A DNA stretch of 60,638 nucleotides from contig JADZEE010000087.1 in assembly GCA_020850735.1 (NCBI GenBank), forward strand, positions 1 to 60,638, given 5' to 3'. Origin of the DNA: Gammaproteobacteria bacterium. GTDB taxonomy: Bacteria; Pseudomonadota; Gammaproteobacteria; JADZEE01. Under the pieces are notes generated by a model that was not told the origin of the DNA, ran no database searches, and saw only the letters and a list, made by a program, of their open reading frames with translations. Shown here in pieces: positions 34,428-43,434 of this stretch (position 1 is the first letter of the stretch; each line of letters opens with the position of its first letter). The position numbers and the translations under genes are program-made.

Positions 34428-34930
34428 CGTCGCAGCCGGGCGTGAACCGCCCGCGCATCCTGCGCGACTTCAAGACGCGCCGGCACGCGCACGGCCAATG
34501 CGTGGCGGACGCGCTGGCGGCGGCCGAACGCACCTGCGCGGCGCGCGGCCAGCGCCTGACGGCCTTGCGTCGCCGGGTGCTCGAGCTCGTGTGGGTGAAC
34601 CACGAACCGATCAAGGCTTATGACATCCTCGCGCGCCTGCGTGACGAGCGCGCCCGCGCGGCGCCACCCACGGTCTATCGCGCGCTGGAGTTTCTGCGCG
34701 GTGAGGGCCTGGTGCACCGGATCGAAAGCCTCAACGCCTTCGTCGGCTGCGGCGCGCCGGCGCAGGCGCACCGCGGGCAGTTTCTGATCTGCAGTCAGTG
34801 CGGCACGGTGGCGGAGCTGGACGACGGCGAGCTGAGCGCGGTCATCGTCGACAGGGCCGCCCGCATGGGTTTCCAGGTCGAGCGCGAGACCATCGAGATC
34901 GTCGGTCGGTGCATGCACTGCCGGGTGTGA
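34418..34930 (+). CDS. zur: Zinc uptake regulator Zur (Fur family)
   Basis: 170 residues from GTG 34418, which has a strong AAGGAG ribosome site and overlaps the metallohydrolase gene by ten bases (GTG 34442 is an alternative). The winged helix 'RVLELVWVNHEPIKAYDIL' and 'PPTVYRALEFLRGEGLVHRI' is typical of Zur. The structural zinc site is 'CSQCG' with 'CMHC' at the C-terminus. The sensory site includes the His/Glu region. With zinc it should bind the box at 31001-31021 and so repress its own operon. Confidence 0.94.
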   Translation: MGIASQPGVNRPRILRDFKTRRHAHGQCVADALAAAERTCAARGQRLTALRRRVLELVWVNHEPIKAYDILARLRDERARAAPPTVYRALEFLRGEGLVHRIESLNAFVGCGAPAQAHRGQFLICSQCGTVAELDDGELSAVIVDRAARMGFQVERETIEIVGRCMHCRV

Positions 34931-34999
34931 GCCACGCGCCGCGTGGCCAGCCGGCACGGACGGGCACGGCGCGTGCGCCCGCGGATCGCCGCCGCGGCC

Positions 35000-35362
35000 T
35001 CAGCGCGTGTTGCGGCGTATGAGCTCCTGCACGGCACTGAAAAACGAGCTGCCGCGCGTCCCGCTGCAGTAGTCGATGAGCCAGTACGTGAGGGCGCCGG
35101 CATCGACGGCGACGTCGTGATGCTCCGTATTGAGCCAGTTATAGGCGCTGATGAAGCCCTGCGTCCACGAAACGTAGGAATCGATGGCGATTTTCTGACC
35201 ACGGTCCACCGCGTGCAGGTAGTCACCGCAGGTGTGCGCACCGATACCGGAGGCGGTGGCCGCCGCCGCCGGGCCCACCGCCGCCGGCGTGGCGGCGGCC
35301 GCGAGCAGAACCAGGCCGGCGATCCGGGCCACGGGTGCACGTCGCGGTGCGGACACGGTCAT
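35000..35362 (-). CDS. Small exported two-Cys protein, copy 1
   Basis: 120 residues. A signal peptide ('IAGLVLLAAAATPAAVGPAAA') precedes a mature domain of about 80 residues with two conserved cysteines about 55 apart ('CGDYLHAVD' and 'WLIDYCSGTRGSSFFSAV'), probably a disulfide. The central motif is 'YVSWTQGFISAYNW'. The next gene encodes a paralogue with the same framework. The pattern recalls small periplasmic proteins such as HdeA or the Rap1a immunity family, but I cannot assign either. The gene stands alone at the 3' side of zur, convergent with it. Confidence 0.7.
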   Translation of the reverse strand: MTVSAPRRAPVARIAGLVLLAAAATPAAVGPAAAATASGIGAHTCGDYLHAVDRGQKIAIDSYVSWTQGFISAYNWLNTEHHDVAVDAGALTYWLIDYCSGTRGSSFFSAVQELIRRNTR

Positions 35363-35448
35363 GCTCGCGGCGGGAGGTGCGGGGTGCGCCCCGGCGGCCA
35401 GCGGGTCGCGGTCGCGCCGGCGCCATGCAGATCTGGTTTCACGAACTT

Positions 35449-35757
35449 TCAGTCGGCGTGCGCCCGGGTGAGCTCGAGCACGGCGTAGCCGAAGCTGTGC
35501 TCCGGATGCGCCCGGCAGTAATTGACCAGCCAGGTCTCCGCGTCGGCACTGTCGAGCTCGATGTTGCGGCGATAGGCGATGCTGGCGGCGGCCAGATAGC
35601 CCTGGGTCCAGGCCAGGAAGTCACCCGTGGGTACCAGGCTGTCGAACAGGGACAGGTAACCGGCGCAGCTCGCTCCGCCAGGGCCTTTCTGGCCAAGCTC
35701 CCCGGCCGCGCTGGCCGCTGCCAGAAGCACCAGAGTCACAGCCAGCAGACGCGGCAT
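35449..35757 (-). CDS. Small exported two-Cys protein, copy 2
   Basis: 102 residues from ATG 35757. Signal peptide 'LLAVTLVLLAAASAAG', then the framework of copy 1: 'CAGYLSLFD', 'FLAWTQGYLAAASIAYRRN', 'WLVNYCRAHPEHSFGYAVLE'. Aligned positions include C, Y, the WTQG box, W, N/DYC and a terminal helix. The tandem arrangement, 86 bases apart, points to a duplication followed by divergence. The function is not known. An ORF reading upstream through the lipoprotein gene in another frame is spurious. Confidence 0.7.
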   Translation of the reverse strand: MPRLLAVTLVLLAAASAAGELGQKGPGGASCAGYLSLFDSLVPTGDFLAWTQGYLAAASIAYRRNIELDSADAETWLVNYCRAHPEHSFGYAVLELTRAHAD

Positions 35758-35861
35758 GATGTCTCTCGTCGGCGCGCCGGTACGGAACACGGGACGCCGC
35801 ACGTGGGCGCAATTTGGAACAGGGTAACGCCCCCCGCCGCCGTCCGTCCACTCGCGCCGCC

Positions 35862-36569
35862 TCAGCGGCGCAACGCGCGCAGCTCGACGACCATCCGCCC
35901 GCCCGGCAGCGCCTCGCTGCTCGTGCGTTCCTGCCGTTCGCTGCGGACCAGTCCCACTCCCGGTGCATACCAGTCGCGCGACTCGACGCTGATGGTCGCA
36001 CGACCGATGTAGTTGCCCACGTCCGCGCTGGCATCTCCATGGCCGGTGACCAGGACACAGTCCGTGTAGCTGCCAGCCGCGATGTCCATGCGCGCGTCGA
36101 CGGCCGTGACCGTGTAGGTCATGACCACGTCGACGTTGATGCGGTACAGCGTTTCCTGCGGCGGTCCCGTTTTCTCGAGCACGGTGGTCATGGTCGCCGC
36201 GCTCCACGTGGTTCCCGTTACCGGCGCGATCGGCAGTACCCGTACGGCGGGCAGATGTTCGCGCGCAGCGTGTTGCGTGCGCATGCGCGTCGCGACCCGC
36301 AGCACGTAGCCGTCGCCGGATCCGTAGTAATAGACGTCGCCGCCGAGGCTGATGCGCGGTATCACCCGTCGTCCGGACAGCCATGCCGGTTCGAGGTCGC
36401 GGAGCACGTGCCGCTGCGCACGGGTGCCGTCCATGGTCGTGCGCGTGATCACGTACTCGCGCAACGTGCCCGGCGCGAGCGGAAAATACGGGCTGCCGGC
36501 GCCGTCGCATGCGGACAGCGCGATCAGAACGAGCACCACGCCGGCACGCCGGCAGCCGGCCAGGGTCAC
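35862..36569 (-). CDS. Putative lipoprotein of unknown function
   Basis: 235 residues from GTG 36569. This start gives a compact lipoprotein signal ('CRRAGVVLVLIALSAC', lipobox LSAC); ATG 36614 and ATG 36638 give longer N-termini. The mature part is beta-rich: 'YFPLAPGTLREYVITRTTM', 'ISLGGDVYYYGSGDGYVLRV', 'AGSYTDCVLVTG', 'DWYAPGVGLVRSE'. The last motif, found in many uncharacterised proteins with 'WYAPGVGLVK', suggests the DUF3108/TapB-like lipocalin type of fold. The location is expected to be the outer or inner membrane, periplasmic face. Confidence 0.75.
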   Translation of the reverse strand: MTLAGCRRAGVVLVLIALSACDGAGSPYFPLAPGTLREYVITRTTMDGTRAQRHVLRDLEPAWLSGRRVIPRISLGGDVYYYGSGDGYVLRVATRMRTQHAAREHLPAVRVLPIAPVTGTTWSAATMTTVLEKTGPPQETLYRINVDVVMTYTVTAVDARMDIAAGSYTDCVLVTGHGDASADVGNYIGRATISVESRDWYAPGVGLVRSERQERTSSEALPGGRMVVELRALRR

Positions 36570-36706
36570 CCCGGGTGCCCGTGGCAGCCATCCCGGCGGC
36601 GCCTGTCTGCCCATACAATGTCGTGGATGCGGTCGCACCTGACGCCGATGTCGTCGCCCGCGGACATGATAAGCACCCGCGCGCGGGTTGTGCTGGCGCC
36701 GCCGTC

Positions 36707-37786
36707 GTGACCGGCCCCGTCATCGTGCAGCTGCAAGTACGGCCCCTGCAGGTGCTGCTAAAGTCGCCGTTCGTCATCGCCAGCGCGAGCATTGGCGGGA
36801 TCGACAACCTCGCGGTGCGGATCGAGCTCGAGGACGGCGCGGTCGGCTGGGGCGAGGTGGCCATCTTGCCGCCCTTGACCGCCGAGGATACGGCCACGGC
36901 TGCCAGGCTGCTCGCCGGCGCCGCCGACATGGTGGCCGGGCAGCCCGTGGGCGAATGGCGCGAGCTCGCACGGGCACTGCGCTACCGCTTCGAGCCGTAT
37001 GCCGCCACCCGCGCCGGTGTCGAGATGGCGCTGATCGACGCCGCGGCGCGCAGTGCGGGCATGTCCCTGTACGACTACTTCGGCGGCGCGAGCCGGCGGC
37101 TGACGACGGACATCACCATACCCATCTGCCCGCCCGCGCAAGCGGCCGATCTCGCGGCGCGCTACCGGCTCGAGGGTTTCGACACCATCAAGACCAAGAT
37201 CGGCCTCGACATCGGTGCCGACGTCGAGCGCCTGCTCGCCATCCGCCGCGGTTTCCCGGGCTGCAGGCTGGTGCTCGACGCCAATGGCGGCTACGACGCG
37301 CAGACGGCGCTGCAGGTCATCGCCTGGCTGCGCAGCGTGGACGTGGTACCGGCCCTGTTCGAGCAGCCGGTGGCGCGAGCCGACTGGGACGGTCTCGGCC
37401 GCGTGGCACGGGAAGCGGGCGTGCCGGTCGCTGCCGACGAGTCCTGCCGCAGCCTCGAAGACACCCGCCGGATCGCCCGCGACGGGCTCGCGCAGGTGGT
37501 GAACATCAAGCTCGCCAAGTCCGGCGTCGCCGAGGCGCTCGACATCGCCGCCTTCGCACTGCGCAAGGGGCTGCTGCTGATGATCGGCGGTATGGTCGAG
37601 AGCCGGCTCGGCATGGGATTCAGCGCCCATCTCGCCGCGGGTCTCGGTGCATTCACCTGGATCGATCTCGACACCCCGCTGCTGCTGGCCACGGATCCCG
37701 TGCGCGGCGGCTACCGCCAGACCGGCCCCACCCTGGAGCTGGATTGCCACGGCGTCGGGGTCGGGCACGGCGGCTCCATCGACTGA
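36707..37786 (+). CDS. Enolase-superfamily enzyme, dipeptide epimerase / muconate cycloisomerase-like
   Basis: 359 residues from GTG 36707. N-terminal capping domain ('WGEVAILPPLTAED'), then the barrel: KxK catalytic lysines in 'TIKTKIG', metal ligands Asp in 'LDANGGYD', Glu in 'FEQPVA', and Asp in 'AADESC', and the second catalytic Lys in 'NIKLAKSG'. The subgroup is muconate lactonising; 'MIGGMVESRLG' near the end resembles L-Ala-D/L-Glu type dipeptide epimerases. It probably racemises an alpha carbon of a dipeptide, perhaps from murein. Substrate assignment needs the specificity loops, and the surrounding genes do not settle it. Confidence 0.82.
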   Translation: MTGPVIVQLQVRPLQVLLKSPFVIASASIGGIDNLAVRIELEDGAVGWGEVAILPPLTAEDTATAARLLAGAADMVAGQPVGEWRELARALRYRFEPYAATRAGVEMALIDAAARSAGMSLYDYFGGASRRLTTDITIPICPPAQAADLAARYRLEGFDTIKTKIGLDIGADVERLLAIRRGFPGCRLVLDANGGYDAQTALQVIAWLRSVDVVPALFEQPVARADWDGLGRVAREAGVPVAADESCRSLEDTRRIARDGLAQVVNIKLAKSGVAEALDIAAFALRKGLLLMIGGMVESRLGMGFSAHLAAGLGAFTWIDLDTPLLLATDPVRGGYRQTGPTLELDCHGVGVGHGGSID

Positions 37787-38174
37787 CTGGCTGGCGCCCG
37801 GGGGCGCCGCGACGATTGTGGTCGATCCGCCGACAAGCGCCGGTCCGCGACCGCGCCGGACCGTACCGACCGCCCGACAATCGCTTTCGCCGCGTTTTCC
37901 GCGGCCTCGCCGGAGCGTGGTGTGGGCGCGACGGGATGAATACAACATAAATCAAAACAAGCGCTTGCGTGCGGTCTGACAGCGCCTGCGTTTAGACAGG
38001 CGCGGGTCGTTCGGGTACATTCCCGCCGTCCGCGCATTCGCCGCGACCGGACCAAAGGTGCCCGTGAGCGCGGCGCCGGCGGGCCGGACGTGACGGGGTG
38101 GGGGCGCCGCGCCGACGGGCGGGCCGGGTACGGCTTGCGCCGCCGCCCACCCGCTACAACAGGGAGTACGGACG
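37787..38174. other. Intergenic stretch with AT-rich patch and hairpin
   Basis: No coding sequence is supported over these 388 bases. An AT-rich patch (about 37938-37965, ATACAACATAAATCAAAAC) stands out from the GC-rich background. It is followed by a 7-bp hairpin GCGCCTG/CAGGCGC (37982-37988 with 37997-38003, 8-base loop). It could be a promoter for the KamA gene with an upstream regulatory structure. I see no known riboswitch fold. Confidence 0.4.
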
Positions 38175-39548
38175 ATGACCGCACATCAGCGCAATCTGCG
38201 GCCGCAGGGTCAGCCGCTGTACCTGACCGAACGGTTCCGTGTGTACACGCATCGGCAGCTCGACCAGATCGAGCCGCTGCGGCGGCTGCCCGAGGACGAA
38301 CGCTTCGCCATGCGGGTGGTCGCGAGCGTTCTGCCCTTTCGCGTCAACCAGTACGTCATCGACAACCTGATCGACTGGGAGCGCGTGCCCGACGACCCCG
38401 TGTTTCAGCTGACGTTCCCGCAGCGCGGCATGCTCGCACCGGCGATGTTCGACGCCGTGGCCGGCGCCCTGCGCCGCGGTGCCACGGCCCACGAGTTGCG
38501 CCGGATCGCGAACGATTTACGCCGTGAGCTCAATCCGCATCCGGCCGGCCAGCGCGCGCTGAACGTGCCCAGGCTCGACGGCCGCGCCCTCGACGGCATG
38601 CAACACAAGTATCGCGAGACGGTCCTGTTCTTTCCGAGCCATGGCCAGACCTGCCACGCGTACTGCACGTTCTGCTTCCGCTGGGCACAGTTCGTCGGCG
38701 ACCGCGATCTCAAGTTTGCGGCCAACGAGACCGAGGACCTGCGGCGCTATCTCGCCGCCCACCCGCAAGTCACGGATCTGCTCATCACCGGCGGCGATCC
38801 GATGGTCATGACGACCGGCCAGCTGCGGTCCTACCTCGAGCCGCTCACCGATGCGCGCCTGGAACACGTGCAGAGTATCCGCATCGGCAGCAAGGCGATC
38901 TCCTACTGGCCGCAGCGCTTCGTCTGCGATCCGGATGCGGACGATCTGCTGCGCCTGCTCGGTTCGCTGGTGCGGGCCGGCAAGCACGTGGCGCTCATGG
39001 CGCACCTGAATCACTGGCAGGAGCTCGAGCCGGCCATCGCCCGCGAGGCCGTGCGCCGCCTGCGCGACGCGGGGGTCGTCATCCGGGCGCAGGCACCGCT
39101 GCTGCGGCACGTCAACGATCATGCCGATGCGTGGGCACGGCTGTGGCGTACCGAAGTCCGACTAGGCATCGTGCCCTATTACATGTTCGTCGAACGGGAT
39201 ACCGGTGCCCGTAACTATTTCGAGCTGCCGCTCGCGCGTGCCTGGGAAATCTACCGCGACGCCGTGCGCCAGGTCTCCGGGCTGGCCCGCACCGCCCGCG
39301 GACCGTCGATGAGCGCCGCGCCCGGCAAAGTGGAAGTGCAGGGTGTCACCGAAATTCACGGCGAACGTGTATTCGTGCTGCGCTTCATCCAGAGCCGAGA
39401 TCCCGACTGGGCCCAGCGGCCGTTTTTCGCCCGCTACGACCCGCGGGCGACCTGGCTGCACGATTTGCGCCCGGCGTTCGGGGAGAAAGAGTTTTTCTTT
39501 GAGCCGCAGCTCCGGGCCATGCGGGCGGCGGCCACCACCGCCGGTTGA
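38175..39548 (+). CDS. KamA-family radical SAM aminomutase-like protein
   Basis: 457 residues. The radical SAM cluster motif is 'CHAYCTFCFRW' (CxxxCxxC) near residue 160, followed by 'DLLITGGDPMVM' (SAM-binding GGDP). The long N-terminal region 'FRVNQYVIDNLIDWERVPDDP' (in two parts 'FRVNQYVIDNLI' and 'DWERVPDDPVFQLTFPQ') is that of lysine 2,3-aminomutase relatives. A Lys is kept in 'SAAPGKVEVQG', where aminomutases bind PLP. The length is greater than EpmB (about 340), and the C-terminus lacks an obvious Zn-Cys set, so it is neither EpmB nor clearly a clostridial KamA. It probably makes a beta-amino acid such as beta-lysine, which some halotolerant bacteria acetylate as an osmolyte. No acetyltransferase (AblB) lies next to it, so the substrate is open. 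Confidence 0.85.
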   Translation: MTAHQRNLRPQGQPLYLTERFRVYTHRQLDQIEPLRRLPEDERFAMRVVASVLPFRVNQYVIDNLIDWERVPDDPVFQLTFPQRGMLAPAMFDAVAGALRRGATAHELRRIANDLRRELNPHPAGQRALNVPRLDGRALDGMQHKYRETVLFFPSHGQTCHAYCTFCFRWAQFVGDRDLKFAANETEDLRRYLAAHPQVTDLLITGGDPMVMTTGQLRSYLEPLTDARLEHVQSIRIGSKAISYWPQRFVCDPDADDLLRLLGSLVRAGKHVALMAHLNHWQELEPAIAREAVRRLRDAGVVIRAQAPLLRHVNDHADAWARLWRTEVRLGIVPYYMFVERDTGARNYFELPLARAWEIYRDAVRQVSGLARTARGPSMSAAPGKVEVQGVTEIHGERVFVLRFIQSRDPDWAQRPFFARYDPRATWLHDLRPAFGEKEFFFEPQLRAMRAAATTAG

Positions 39549-39717
39549 TCCTCCGGCCGGGCCACGCCGGCCGGCGCCGTCCGCGACCGCGTCCCGCAGG
39601 CCGGTGACCCGCCCCGGACAGCCGTGTCCGTGATCGGCATCAACTCGATCGCGGCCGTGCCCGTTTAATTTGGAAACGGTCCTTCATCTGCTGTCCGCTA
39701 GTGCGGGAGGAGCCTCG

Positions 39718-40212
39718 ATGCCCATCGTCGCCGCCGACATCATGCAGGCGCACGTGCATACCGTCGCCGCCGATCTGGATCTGCCCGAGCTCGAGCGCCA
39801 GCTCATCGAATGCCGGGTGTCCGGGTTTCCGGTGATCGACCGACAGCGCCTCGTCGGTGTCGTCGCACGTTCGGATATCGTCCGCCGGCTGTGCGTCGAA
39901 CGCACTCACGCCGAGCAGATCTCGGACTGGTTCATCGACATCGCCGGCTTCCACGACGCACCCGCACCGGCCGAGTCGCTTGCCGGCATCGCCGCCCGGG
40001 TGGGCCGGCGGCTGGATCAGTTGAAGGTTCGCGACGTCATGTCCGCCGACGTGCTGGCGATCGCCGCCGACGTGCCGGTGGCCACGCTCGCCCGCACCAT
40101 GGTCGAGCGGCACGTGCACCGCCTGCCGGTGGTCCGCGGCGAACGCCTGGTCGGCATCGTCACGTCCCTCGACGTCGTCGTGCTGGTGGCGAGCGGCCGC
40201 CTCGGCGCCTGA
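39718..40212 (+). CDS. Tandem CBS-domain protein
   Basis: 164 residues from ATG 39718, with a GGGAGGAG ribosome site; an ATG-initiated extension at 39670 is less likely. CBS1 is 'DIMQAHVHTVAADLDLPELE' to 'GVVARSDIVRRL'. CBS2 is 'VRDVMSADVLAIAADVPVATL' (in two parts 'VRDVMSADVLAIAA' and 'DVPVATLARTMVE') to 'GIVTSLDVVVLV'. The pair forms a Bateman module that usually binds adenine nucleotides. No enzymatic domain is attached, so it is a free-standing regulator with unknown partner. Confidence 0.9.
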   Translation: MPIVAADIMQAHVHTVAADLDLPELERQLIECRVSGFPVIDRQRLVGVVARSDIVRRLCVERTHAEQISDWFIDIAGFHDAPAPAESLAGIAARVGRRLDQLKVRDVMSADVLAIAADVPVATLARTMVERHVHRLPVVRGERLVGIVTSLDVVVLVASGRLGA

Positions 40213-40235
40213 GGCGCGCGCCCCAGCCGCGGCGC

Positions 40236-43200
40236 TCACGCCGACAACGGCGCGTCGCCGCGCCTGCGCCGGCCGCGCAGGTGGTCGCGAACCTCCAGAG
40301 CCAGGGACAGCACGCTCGGCATGAAAGTCAGCGTGATCAGGGTCGAGAACAGCAGCCCGAACAGCACCACGGCGCCCAGACCCCGGTAGAGCTCGGTCCC
40401 CGCGCCGGGATTGAACACCAGCGGCCCCAGTCCGCACACGGTCGTGATCGTCGTCATCATGATCGGACGCAGGCGCGCCCGCGTCGCCGCGCGCACCGCT
40501 TCGGCGCTCGCCATGGCATGCTCACGCATGTTGATGAGCGACTGCTCGACGATGAGGATCGGGTTGTTCACGACCGTGCCGATCAGCACCAGAAAGCCGA
40601 GCATGGTGATCACGTCGAACGGTTGACGCAGCGGTGCGAGGCCGACGAGATCCGCGTGCGCGCCGGCGAAATTGAACAGCCACAGCCCCAGGATGCCGCC
40701 GCTCAGCCCGACCGGCACGGTGGCCAGGATGATCATCGGGTAACCCCAGTGGGAGAAGATCGCCACCATGAGCAGGTAGGCGATCAGAACCGCGACCAGG
40801 AAGTTGCCGGACAGCGCCTCCCGTGTGGCGGCGAGCCGGTCGCTGGCGCCGGTGATCTGCATACGGACCCCCGGCGGTATCCGGCCGGCGTCCGCGAGCC
40901 CGCGGATGATCTCGCGCTCGACGATTTCCACGCCCGTCTCGAGCGCAATGTTTCGCGGCGGGATGATCGACAACGTGATGGTGCGTTCACCGTCGACGCG
41001 CCGGATGGTGTCGGTATTGACCGTCTCGCGCACGGCGGCGACCGCCGACAAGGGCACTACCGCACCGTTCGGTGCGTAGATCAGCAGCTTTTCGAGGTCC
41101 TGCGGCTGCGCCACGTTGCCGCCGGTGCCGTACAGGAACACGTCGATCTTGTCGTCGCCGAAATAGAATTCGTCCACGAACGCCCCGTCCGCGAGCGCCC
41201 AGATGGTATAGCCGAGATCCCGCGCCGTGAAGCCGAGCTCGGCTGCGCGCTCCCAGTCCGGACGCACCTCGATGAGGGGCTGTCCGAGCGTCAGGCTGGG
41301 CGGTTCCGGGCGCACCTGCGGCTCGTCGAACACCTCGTGTGCCCGTTTGAACGCCGCCAGCCCGGCCGCGTACAGCGGCGCGAGCTGTGGGCCGCTGATG
41401 TCGAGGTTGATGCTGCGCGTACCGCCGAAATTGCTCTGGAAAATCGAACCTCGCGAAGCGAACGCGAGCATGCCCGGCTCCTCGCGAAAACGACGCGCGG
41501 CGATTTCCAGCAGATCGTTCGTCTGCGCGCGCTCCGTTGCCTCGATGATCGTGATGATCATGTGCGGTTGTGCGTAGGCGATCATCGAGTTCAGAGCGGG
41601 AACTGCGGACTGGCCGCGGGCGTAGAGCTGCGGATCGCCGCCGATGTGGGGCACGAAGAATTCGTTGAGATCGAGCAGGACGCGATGCATTTCCTCGAGG
41701 TTGTAGCCGGGCGGGGCGAACATGAAGGCGAATATCTTCTGCTCCTCGCCCTCGGGCAGGTATTCGGCCTTGGGCGTCAGCTCTTCGATGACGGCGAACG
41801 TGAGACCGAGCACGGCCGCTACCAGCACCAGGCGCCGCAGGACGCTCGCGAGCAGCCAGTCGACGAAACCCATGGTCAGGCGCGCGAACCACGCGCCGAA
41901 GCGATTGAGCAGGGCGCGTTCGTTCGCCGTCGCCGCGGTCTTACCCACGAAGCGCGCGCAGGCGGCGGGCACGAGCGTGGTCGCGACCAGCATGGAAGTC
42001 AGGATGGATGCTGAAATCGCGATGGCGATGTCCGAGTACAGCTGACCGGCCTCCTCGCGCACGAAGACGATGGGAATGAACACGAACACGGTCGTCAGCG
42101 TCGAAGCGAGGACCGCGGGCCAGACCTCTCGCACGCCGTCGAGCGCCGCCGCGGCCCGTGCCTTGCCGAGTGCCGCGTGACGGTACACGTTCTCGAGCAC
42201 CACGATGCCGTTGTCGAGCGTCATGCCGATGGCAAATGCGATGCCGGCGAGCGAGATCACGTTGATGGTCCTGCCGGCCAGGAGCAGCCCGAGAAACGCG
42301 GCAATGACGCACACCGGTATGCCGACGGCTCCCACCAGCGTGGCCGTGCCCGACCGCAGGAACAGGTACAGCACCAGTGTTGCCAGTCCGGCGCCGATGG
42401 CGAGATTGCGGCGCACGTTCTGGATCGCCTCCTCGACGTAGCGGACGTCCTCGCTGTTGAGCTCCATGATCAGGCCCTGGTCGCGCAGCAGACCCGCGTT
42501 CAGGACCGCGACCTTGTCCATCACCGCGTCCTTGATCTGCACGACGTTCGCGCCGACCTGGCGGCGGACCCCGAGCGTGATATTGGGCTCGCCGTTCGTG
42601 TAGGAGACATTGCGTATTTCGAAATGCCCGAGCTCCGCGGATCCCACGTCACGCAGGCGGGTGAGCGAATCCCCGCGCCGGGCGACGATGAGCTCCTCGA
42701 TCTCCTCGACGCTTTCGAAGCGGCCCACCGTGCGCAACAGGTAGCGCCGCTTGCCGGCGTCGATGTCACCGCCCGAAAGGTCGCGGTTGCGCGCCCGGAT
42801 GGCGTCGCGCACCTGCGTCACGGTGATGCCGCGTTCCGCGAGTCGGGCGGGATCGACGAAAATCTTGATCTGCCGCTCCGCACCGCTCCACAGATTGACT
42901 TCCGACACACCCCGTACCCGCTCGACCTGCGTGCGCACGTGATCGTCGATGAAGTCGCGCATCATCATCATATCGACTTGTTTCGGATTCCCCGGCAGGG
43001 GAACGATGCGGAAGTACATGAATGCACTGTCCGAGATCGAATTCGTCACGAGGGTCGGCTCGTCGACGTTCTCGGGATAGGATGGCACCTGCGCCAGTGC
43101 GTTGTTCACGCGGATCAGGGCTTCGTTGATGTCGGTGCCGTGGGGGAACTCCAGCTCGATATCGGCGCTGCCCGTCATGGCGCGGGAAGTCATACGTTCC

Positions 43201-43424
43201 AGCCCGGGGATTTTGCGCAGATAATCCTCCTGCTCGATGAGGATCTCCTTCTCCACGTCCTGCGGCGTCGCGCCCGGCCACGTGGTGCGCACCGAAATCA
43301 GGCGGGGATCGAGGTCCGGGATCATCTGCACCGGGACACGAAACATCGCGAGCACGCCGAGCAGACAGAGGATCAGCAGCGCGACGCTGACGATGACCGG
43401 GCGTTCGATGGCGAAGCGCAGCAT
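40236..43424 (-). CDS. RND efflux transporter permease (AcrB/HAE family)
   Basis: 1062 residues with the twelve-helix layout. TM1 is 'RPVIVSVALLILCLLGVLAMF', kept here as 'VIVSVALLILCLLGVLAMF'. The TM4 proton-relay motif is 'GIAFAIGMTLDNGIVVLENV' with a single D before N (AcrB has DD). The second half carries 'VAVLIAYLLMVAIFSHWGYP' and 'LIGTVVNNPILIVEQSL'. The two large periplasmic domains are between. The preceding adaptor gene is ten bases upstream. No outer-membrane channel gene is adjacent, so it must share a TolC-type partner. The replacement of the usual second Asp in TM4 by Asn is like MexF/CusA variants and needs alignment. Substrate unknown. Confidence 0.93.
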   Translation of the reverse strand: MLRFAIERPVIVSVALLILCLLGVLAMFRVPVQMIPDLDPRLISVRTTWPGATPQDVEKEILIEQEDYLRKIPGLERMTSRAMTGSADIELEFPHGTDINEALIRVNNALAQVPSYPENVDEPTLVTNSISDSAFMYFRIVPLPGNPKQVDMMMMRDFIDDHVRTQVERVRGVSEVNLWSGAERQIKIFVDPARLAERGITVTQVRDAIRARNRDLSGGDIDAGKRRYLLRTVGRFESVEEIEELIVARRGDSLTRLRDVGSAELGHFEIRNVSYTNGEPNITLGVRRQVGANVVQIKDAVMDKVAVLNAGLLRDQGLIMELNSEDVRYVEEAIQNVRRNLAIGAGLATLVLYLFLRSGTATLVGAVGIPVCVIAAFLGLLLAGRTINVISLAGIAFAIGMTLDNGIVVLENVYRHAALGKARAAAALDGVREVWPAVLASTLTTVFVFIPIVFVREEAGQLYSDIAIAISASILTSMLVATTLVPAACARFVGKTAATANERALLNRFGAWFARLTMGFVDWLLASVLRRLVLVAAVLGLTFAVIEELTPKAEYLPEGEEQKIFAFMFAPPGYNLEEMHRVLLDLNEFFVPHIGGDPQLYARGQSAVPALNSMIAYAQPHMIITIIEATERAQTNDLLEIAARRFREEPGMLAFASRGSIFQSNFGGTRSINLDISGPQLAPLYAAGLAAFKRAHEVFDEPQVRPEPPSLTLGQPLIEVRPDWERAAELGFTARDLGYTIWALADGAFVDEFYFGDDKIDVFLYGTGGNVAQPQDLEKLLIYAPNGAVVPLSAVAAVRETVNTDTIRRVDGERTITLSIIPPRNIALETGVEIVEREIIRGLADAGRIPPGVRMQITGASDRLAATREALSGNFLVAVLIAYLLMVAIFSHWGYPMIILATVPVGLSGGILGLWLFNFAGAHADLVGLAPLRQPFDVITMLGFLVLIGTVVNNPILIVEQSLINMREHAMASAEAVRAATRARLRPIMMTTITTVCGLGPLVFNPGAGTELYRGLGAVVLFGLLFSTLITLTFMPSVLSLALEVRDHLRGRRRRGDAPLSA

Positions 43425-43434
43425 CGTTGAGCGT

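Noticed and set aside
37787..38174. Riboswitch upstream of the radical SAM gene
   Set aside because: Only one short hairpin is visible; no lysine, cobalamin or SAM riboswitch consensus could be recognised.
39810..42014. 734-codon plus-strand frame opposite the RND permease
   Set aside because: It overlaps both the CBS gene and the RND gene out of frame and has low-complexity Arg/His/Gln content; no recognisable domain.
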